Source of the DNA: Lachnospiraceae bacterium
GTDB lineage: Bacteria; Bacillota; Clostridia; Lachnospirales; Lachnospiraceae
Assembly: GCA_004557975.1 (NCBI GenBank)
Contig: SFEV01000040.1
Location: 1-28,091, forward strand
Direction: 5' to 3'
DNA length: 28,091 bases
Below the pieces are notes generated by a model, which saw only the letters and a program-made list of their open reading frames with translations, searched no databases and was not told where the DNA came from. The position numbers were made by a program, and so were the translations under genes. Below, in pieces: positions 23,939 through 28,091 of the stretch; position 1 is the stretch's first letter, and every line of letters begins with the position of its first letter.

Positions 23939-24733
23939 TTAATTTTCTAATAAGAATTGCACGGGCGATTTTTTAACACTGATTCCTCTTTGCGACAGTT
24001 CCTCGGGAAGCTGCGCCAGCCTGCTGTGCACACGCACAAGCGTCGCCTTCTGATTATAAACCGCAGCTTTCTCGAACGGGAAACGCACCACCTGCGGATA
24101 CCGAAAGCCAACGCCAAGCTCCAGAATACACAGTCTGCGATTCAGAGTACAGGACAGCCATTTCGTATATCTGCTCCACTGCGGCAGATATCCCTGCTCC
24201 AGATAGCCTTCCGTCTCTGTCGTATGAAATTGAAGCGGGGCACCGCATACGGGACAGACAGCATTTCTGCGGATCACCTCAGAGGCGCTGCATTCTCTGC
24301 ACTTTTCTGAAGTCTGTAATCCGGTTTCCTTTGGAACAGAATCTGTATGATCCGCCGTATCTTTCACTTCTGACATTTCCAGAATACGGTCTCTGATCTC
24401 ACCGGCCTCAACAATATGTTCTGTACACTGCAGTTTCTGCATGCTGCCGCAGGGCGCCACAATTTGATCCTGTTCGAACCCGGTGCGGTAAATCAGATCA
24501 TCCGTATTCATTGTCACCACAAAATACGGCTTTGCACCGATCAGGCTGCGCAGCTCGCTGTACGCCCGGATCACCTCATGATCCTCCGGAAGCGTGTCAT
24601 AATACTTACTTTGCAGATACGGATACAGTTCCTTTTCTCTGCAGGATTCAGGAACCGCCGGCGAGAACTCCTCTCCGATTCCCACCAGGATCATCTCCGC
24701 ATCTCTGAGTTTTTCCAGTATCTTCTGTTCCAT
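23939..24733 (-). CDS. Divergent Sir2-like (NAD-dependent deacetylase fold) protein
   Basis: The 264-residue protein follows the sirtuin order of motifs. MILVGIGEEFS (14-24) stands for the NAD-binding GAGAS segment, and FVVTMNTDDLIYRTGF (71-86) for TQNID. PCGSMQKLQC (94-103) stands for the HGS catalytic loop. Cysteine pairs CREC (145-148) and CPVC (160-163) look like the zinc knuckle, and ILELGVGF (203-210) like the later GTSL strand. The catalytic His is Cys95 here, so normal deacetylation is doubtful. A low-complexity insert (about 115-143) precedes the zinc cysteines. GGAGG precedes the ATG. It lies upstream of the phosphoribosyltransferase-like gene on the same strand, which has its own promoter. 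Confidence 0.7.
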   Translation of the reverse strand: MEQKILEKLRDAEMILVGIGEEFSPAVPESCREKELYPYLQSKYYDTLPEDHEVIRAYSELRSLIGAKPYFVVTMNTDDLIYRTGFEQDQIVAPCGSMQKLQCTEHIVEAGEIRDRILEMSEVKDTADHTDSVPKETGLQTSEKCRECSASEVIRRNAVCPVCGAPLQFHTTETEGYLEQGYLPQWSRYTKWLSCTLNRRLCILELGVGFRYPQVVRFPFEKAAVYNQKATLVRVHSRLAQLPEELSQRGISVKKSPVQFLLEN

Positions 24734-24792
24734 ATATGTAAATCCTCCATCTCCATTCTTGTCTGACAGTCAGAGTATTTTCTGTCCGTTCT

Positions 24793-24821
24793 ATTGTACC
24801 ATCCTGACTGAGATTTCTCCA
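24793..24821 (-). promoter_or_regulatory. Possible promoter for the Sir2-like gene
   Basis: On the minus strand TGGAGA (24821-24816), a 17-bp spacer and TACAAT (24798-24793) lie about 60 bases before the ATG. The -10 box is good and the -35 box weak. Confidence 0.45.
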
Positions 24822-24846
24822 GCCCTGTTTTTTCCGTTCTTCGTAT

Positions 24847-24887
24847 CTGTTCACGTGCCACTGTCCCGGCAATCCCGTTGCTGTCAC
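24847..24887 (+). repeat. Decayed, internally deleted relic of the 103-bp repeat (copy C)
   Basis: The first 18 bases, CTGTTCACGTGCCACTGT, are identical to the start of copy B. After a gap corresponding to about 26 missing bases, including most of hairpin 1, the sequence GGCAATCCCG...TCAC aligns loosely with the copy B middle (about 14 of 21 positions). It lies between the divergent Sir2-like gene and the NodB-like gene. Confidence 0.6.
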
Positions 24888-24903
24888 CACAGGCAGAAAC
24901 TGA

Positions 24904-24932
24904 TTGCCATGATGTATGATCTGTGTTAGACT
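24904..24932 (+). promoter_or_regulatory. Promoter for the membrane-anchored NodB-like gene
   Basis: TTGCCA (24904-24909), a 17-bp spacer and TAGACT (24927-24932) lie about 34 bp before the ATG. A TATAAA overlaps just after but has no -35 partner. Confidence 0.5.
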
Positions 24933-24965
24933 ATAAAAACAGAAAATGTAAAAGAGGGGGTACAA

Positions 24966-26537
24966 ATGAACGACGAATTTAACAGCCGGGAGTACACGGA
25001 GGAAGATCAGGAATATGAGCGTGCCGCCGAGGAACGCCGCCGAAAACGTCAGCAGAGACGCCGTCGTGCCGCTTTGCAGAGAAATATTACATTTGCAGTT
25101 CTCTTTATGATTATTATCGGCGCTGCCGCAGGCGGTACACACGTTTTTTTGAAAAACAGGGGTGCAGGTGCCGGACCCGCTTCCGATAAACATGAGACAG
25201 AAATTCTACAGCAGACCGAAGATATTCTGATTATGACGGAAGCCGTTACAGAGCCGGCTGTCGTTCCTGAAACAGAGAATCAGACAGAAGCTTCTGTTGA
25301 CCCGTCCGTACTGGAACAGGCGGAAAAAATGGCGACGGGGTACGATTACGACGGTGCGATTGAACTGCTGAAGACAGTTCCTTCTTATGAATCAAATCCG
25401 GAAATCACAGCTGCCATCGGCAGATATGAGGAGACAAAAGCGACCTGTGTGCCGGTGGACGTCACAACAGTTCCGCATATCTTTTACCACTCTCTGATCA
25501 ACGATACGGACCGCGCATTCAATGTGTCCGTTCTCGGTCAGTTTGCGGTGGACGGCATGAATGCCTGGATGACAACTGTGGAGGAATTTGACAAAATTAC
25601 TCAGACCATGTATGACAACGGCTACGTATTTGTCCGGCTCCGCGATCTCGTGGTGGAAACGACTAATACAGACGGCACCGTCACCTTTTCACCGAACAGC
25701 AATCTTTTGCTGCCGCCCGGCAAAAAGGCCGTCGTGCTCTCTGTGGATGATCTGAGCTACTATCATTCCTACGAGCCTGCGGGATTCCCGGAAAAGCTTG
25801 TTCTCGATGAAAACGGAGATGTGAAATGTCTCTACACGAGTGCTGATGGCGTACAGCAGGTGGGCGATTTTGACGTTGTTCCGAGGCTGAACAGTTTTCT
25901 GGCCGAACATCCGGACGGCGCTTACAAGGGAGCACGCGGGCTGATTGCCATGACAGGATACGACGGTGTCTTCGGCTACCGGACCGATTCCGACTATGAA
26001 CTCCGCCAGAATCTGACAAAAGAACAGCAGAAATGGCTTGAAGAGCATCCTGACTTTGACCGGGCTTCTGAAATTGCTGAGGCCACCAAAATCGCTGATG
26101 CCATCAAGGCAAGCGGCTGGGAATTTGCCAGCCACACCTGGGGACATCTGAGCGTCACCAGCAAAACTGTGGACGAGCTGCGCAAGGACAACGAGAAATG
26201 GGTCAATAACGTCCAGAATATCGTCGGCCCTGTGGATACGATCATCTTTGCTCACGGCAATGATATCGGTGACTGGCAGGACTACAGCAGCGACAATGAA
26301 AAGTACCAGTATTTCAAGAATTCCGGCTACAATTTCTTCTGCAACGTAGACGGCTCCGTGCCATATTGGGTACAGATCCGTGACAATTATGTGCGCCAGG
26401 GACGCATCAATCTGGACGGCTATATGCTGTACCAGTCAAGCCAGGGAAAAACCACTGTCATCGACAATATGTTCCTTGCATCACAGGTTTTCGATTCAAG
26501 ACGTCCGACTCCGGTCGTTGCTAACGGGGAGAGCTGA
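24966..26537 (+). CDS. Membrane-anchored polysaccharide-deacetylase-like (NodB-fold) protein
   Basis: The 523-residue protein has a highly charged cytosolic N-terminus (RRRKRQQRRRR at 25-35), one membrane anchor (about 41-62) and a Thr/Glu-rich linker (about 75-115). A short helical segment follows (about 115-160, perhaps one TPR-like unit), then an extracellular NodB-like domain (about 165-510). Asp261/Asp262 in VLSVDDLSYYH and His390/His394 in FASHTWGH match the CE4 metal site (D-D and H-x3-H). The domain carries an unusually long insert between these motifs (about 270-385). The ATG has AGAGGGGG five bases upstream. It probably acts on wall or capsule glycan on the outer membrane face. It converges with the germination gene, the stops being 4 bp apart. 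Confidence 0.82.
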   Translation: MNDEFNSREYTEEDQEYERAAEERRRKRQQRRRRAALQRNITFAVLFMIIIGAAAGGTHVFLKNRGAGAGPASDKHETEILQQTEDILIMTEAVTEPAVVPETENQTEASVDPSVLEQAEKMATGYDYDGAIELLKTVPSYESNPEITAAIGRYEETKATCVPVDVTTVPHIFYHSLINDTDRAFNVSVLGQFAVDGMNAWMTTVEEFDKITQTMYDNGYVFVRLRDLVVETTNTDGTVTFSPNSNLLLPPGKKAVVLSVDDLSYYHSYEPAGFPEKLVLDENGDVKCLYTSADGVQQVGDFDVVPRLNSFLAEHPDGAYKGARGLIAMTGYDGVFGYRTDSDYELRQNLTKEQQKWLEEHPDFDRASEIAEATKIADAIKASGWEFASHTWGHLSVTSKTVDELRKDNEKWVNNVQNIVGPVDTIIFAHGNDIGDWQDYSSDNEKYQYFKNSGYNFFCNVDGSVPYWVQIRDNYVRQGRINLDGYMLYQSSQGKTTVIDNMFLASQVFDSRRPTPVVANGES

Positions 26538-26554
26538 GAAATCAGCTCTTCTTT
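26531..26554 (+). terminator. Terminator hairpin overlapping both convergent stop codons
   Basis: GAGCTGA (26531-26537), loop GAAA and TCAGCTC (26542-26548) are followed by TTCTTT. The left arm includes the TGA stop of the NodB-like gene; the right arm includes the stop of the germination gene on the other strand. On the minus strand no T-run follows, so it mainly serves the plus-strand gene. Confidence 0.7.
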
Positions 26555-27903
26555 ACGTTCAGATAACTTCTCCCCGACAGTGTTTTATTTGTAATCAGCA
26601 ATACCGCCAGAAGTATACATCCCAGCAGAAATCCGATCCAGTCAAAAACTGCCGTCAGAATCAGCAGGATCATACGGATAAATTTCACTGCATACCCCAG
26701 TTCAAAATTGGGCTGCGTGTAATTGGCAACTGCCACAAAGGCCATATACAGCATCACTTCTGAGTTGAACCAGCCGGAATTGACGGAAAATTCTCCCAAC
26801 ACAAGACCGGCAAAGACACTGAGGGGCGTGCTGAGCATGTTCGGTGTACTGAGCGCCGCCAGACGCAGACCGTCAATCGCAAGCTCAAGAATCAGCAACT
26901 GCCATACCAGCGGAATATTTACCACATCCCGCACCGCGACAAACGCAAACGCATCCGGCAGCCACTGAGGATTCTGCATCAGCAGAAGAAAAACCGGTGT
27001 CAAAAACACTGTCAGAAACAAAATGATCGTGCGTGATACCTTCAGATACAGAGAAGTCCATGCAGGGAAATAGTAATCATTGGCCTCTTCAATCATGTCG
27101 AGAACCGAAGTGGGAAGTATCATAGCTGCCGGGGAATTATCCACCAGAATCGCTATTTTCCCCTCCATCAGGCAGGCGGCCGTAGTGTCCGGCCGTTCCG
27201 TAAGCTTGAACTTCGGAAACGGATTATACCAGCGCGAGCCGATCAGCGCCTCCGCAAGACTCTGCTGATTCATACAGAGGTCTGTGGTACTGACGCTCTG
27301 AAGCCGCTGCCTCACATTTTGCAGCAGCTCCCCGTCTGCCAGGTTTTTCATATAACACAGCACTACATCTGACCGGGATGATTTTCCCACTTCCAGCATC
27401 TCCATTACAAGGTTCGGGTCACGGATTCTCCTGCGGATCAGGGCCGTGTCAAACACGACAGTCTCCACAAATCCATCCTTTGAACCGCGAAGAGATTTAT
27501 CTTTCTCCGGTTCCTCCACACTCCGGGCCGGATACGTCCTGCAGTCAATCGCAATCGCTGCATTATATCCGTCTATAAACAGCACCGTTACCCCGGAAAG
27601 CACATTCCGGACAATTTCATCAAACTGATTCAGCACATCCACTTCCACATATGCAATATACTTCTGCGCAAAGGATGTTGCATCCTGCGGCATATCCGAT
27701 GTCTGCACAGACAGCATGGTATCCATGATCTTTACCATCGCTTCATCCTTAATCATTCCGTCGAGGAAATAAAATACAGCTTTTCTTCCTCCCACCTGCA
27801 GTGCGCGCTCAATCACATCAAAGCTCTCCTGTACCGGCAGAAGCCTGTTCATGTGTGATTCATTTTCACTGATATTCCTGTACACAGTCATCTTATCGGA
27901 CAT
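26542..27903 (-). CDS. Spore germination protein, GerA/SpoVAF family
   Basis: The 453-residue protein has the GerA layout. A soluble N-terminal half (about 1-280) contains the family motif SKDGFVETVVFDTALIRRRI, then PDTTAACLMEGKIAILVDNSPAA. A membrane half (about 285-440) has four to five hydrophobic segments, such as TIILFLTVFLTPVFLLLM and MILLILTAVFDWIGFLLGCI. GerA-type proteins are A subunits of inner-membrane nutrient germinant receptors in spores; SpoVAF is a paralogue linked with the SpoVA channel. The compact length and the N-terminal VQESFDVIERAL and AVFYFLDGM segments favour SpoVAF-like, but I cannot fix this. GGAGG lies seven bases before the ATG. No GerB or GerC partner is adjacent on the visible side. 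No clear sigma-G promoter was found upstream. Confidence 0.9.
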   Translation of the reverse strand: MSDKMTVYRNISENESHMNRLLPVQESFDVIERALQVGGRKAVFYFLDGMIKDEAMVKIMDTMLSVQTSDMPQDATSFAQKYIAYVEVDVLNQFDEIVRNVLSGVTVLFIDGYNAAIAIDCRTYPARSVEEPEKDKSLRGSKDGFVETVVFDTALIRRRIRDPNLVMEMLEVGKSSRSDVVLCYMKNLADGELLQNVRQRLQSVSTTDLCMNQQSLAEALIGSRWYNPFPKFKLTERPDTTAACLMEGKIAILVDNSPAAMILPTSVLDMIEEANDYYFPAWTSLYLKVSRTIILFLTVFLTPVFLLLMQNPQWLPDAFAFVAVRDVVNIPLVWQLLILELAIDGLRLAALSTPNMLSTPLSVFAGLVLGEFSVNSGWFNSEVMLYMAFVAVANYTQPNFELGYAVKFIRMILLILTAVFDWIGFLLGCILLAVLLITNKTLSGRSYLNVKKS

Positions 27904-28091
27904 TTCCTATCCTCCGCTTTTCTTTTCTGTGTACCATTCCCCGAAACATCCGTTTTTATTCCGGCAGACAAATAAATACTGTTTGCAGACTCTACTAAAA
28001 TGCATTTTTAAATTCCAGAATGTAAGAGTAAATTCCATATAAGTCGAAGTTACTCCTGCACACATATTTGCTGTATTGATTGCTACTGTTA
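27904..28091. other. Gene-free edge sequence upstream of the germination gene
   Basis: AT-rich sequence without a coding region. I looked for a forespore sigma-G promoter on the minus strand and found a CATTTTA-type -10 (near 28001-28008) but no -35 partner at the right distance. The promoter may lie here or beyond the edge. Confidence 0.4.

Overview
The window looks like the chromosome of an anaerobic, spore-forming Firmicute, most likely a Lachnospiraceae-type Clostridium. The evidence is a GerA/SpoVAF-type spore germination protein, an oxygen-sensitive-looking dihydroxy-acid dehydratase, a very large 2-hydroxyacyl-CoA dehydratase activase-like protein, choline-binding-type wall repeats, strong AGGAGG ribosome binding sites and moderate GC. 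Taxonomy is inferred from protein character only; no 16S or other marker is present.

Left edge (1-1300): the window opens inside a noticeably AT-rich leucine-rich-repeat (BspA-like) surface protein gene on the minus strand. Its 5' end appears to be missing. A 103-bp structured repeat (copy A) follows, then gene-free AT-rich DNA, then a tRNA-Thr(CGU) gene on the minus strand.

Minus-strand metabolic block (1365-14754): a His-rich CsoR-family metal-sensing repressor; glycogen branching enzyme GlgB with an unusual Lys/Ala-rich tail; a DUF1015 protein with serA and serC (serine synthesis); then ilvB, ilvD and leuB (branched-chain amino acid synthesis); then yajC and tgt. The amino acid genes run leuB-ilvD-ilvB-serC-serA-DUF1015 in transcription order, starting from a good promoter upstream of leuB. 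yajC has its own promoter and a strong terminator between it and leuB. ilvN, leuA and leuCD are not in the window.

Centre (14958-19480): the tgt promoter and the promoter of a 1420-residue fused activase protein are back to back, with their -35 boxes 5 bp apart. The activase gene is the only large plus-strand gene here. It ends at a 109-bp palindromic element shared with the converging ung gene.

Right part (19497-28091): hisH-hisF-ung form a tight minus-strand cluster, preceded by a secreted polysaccharide deacetylase with wall-binding repeats. Next come a phosphoribosyltransferase-like gene whose last 11 codons and stop codon are supplied by repeat copy B, and a divergent Sir2-like gene. 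A plus-strand membrane-anchored NodB-like deacetylase converges with a GerA/SpoVAF-family gene, and a single hairpin contains both stop codons.

The most notable unexplained signal is the 103-bp repeat: two copies 98/103 identical about 22 kb apart, plus a decayed internally deleted relic at 24847-24887. It consists of two 10-bp hairpins with 3-nt loops, and both full copies sit at altered gene ends.
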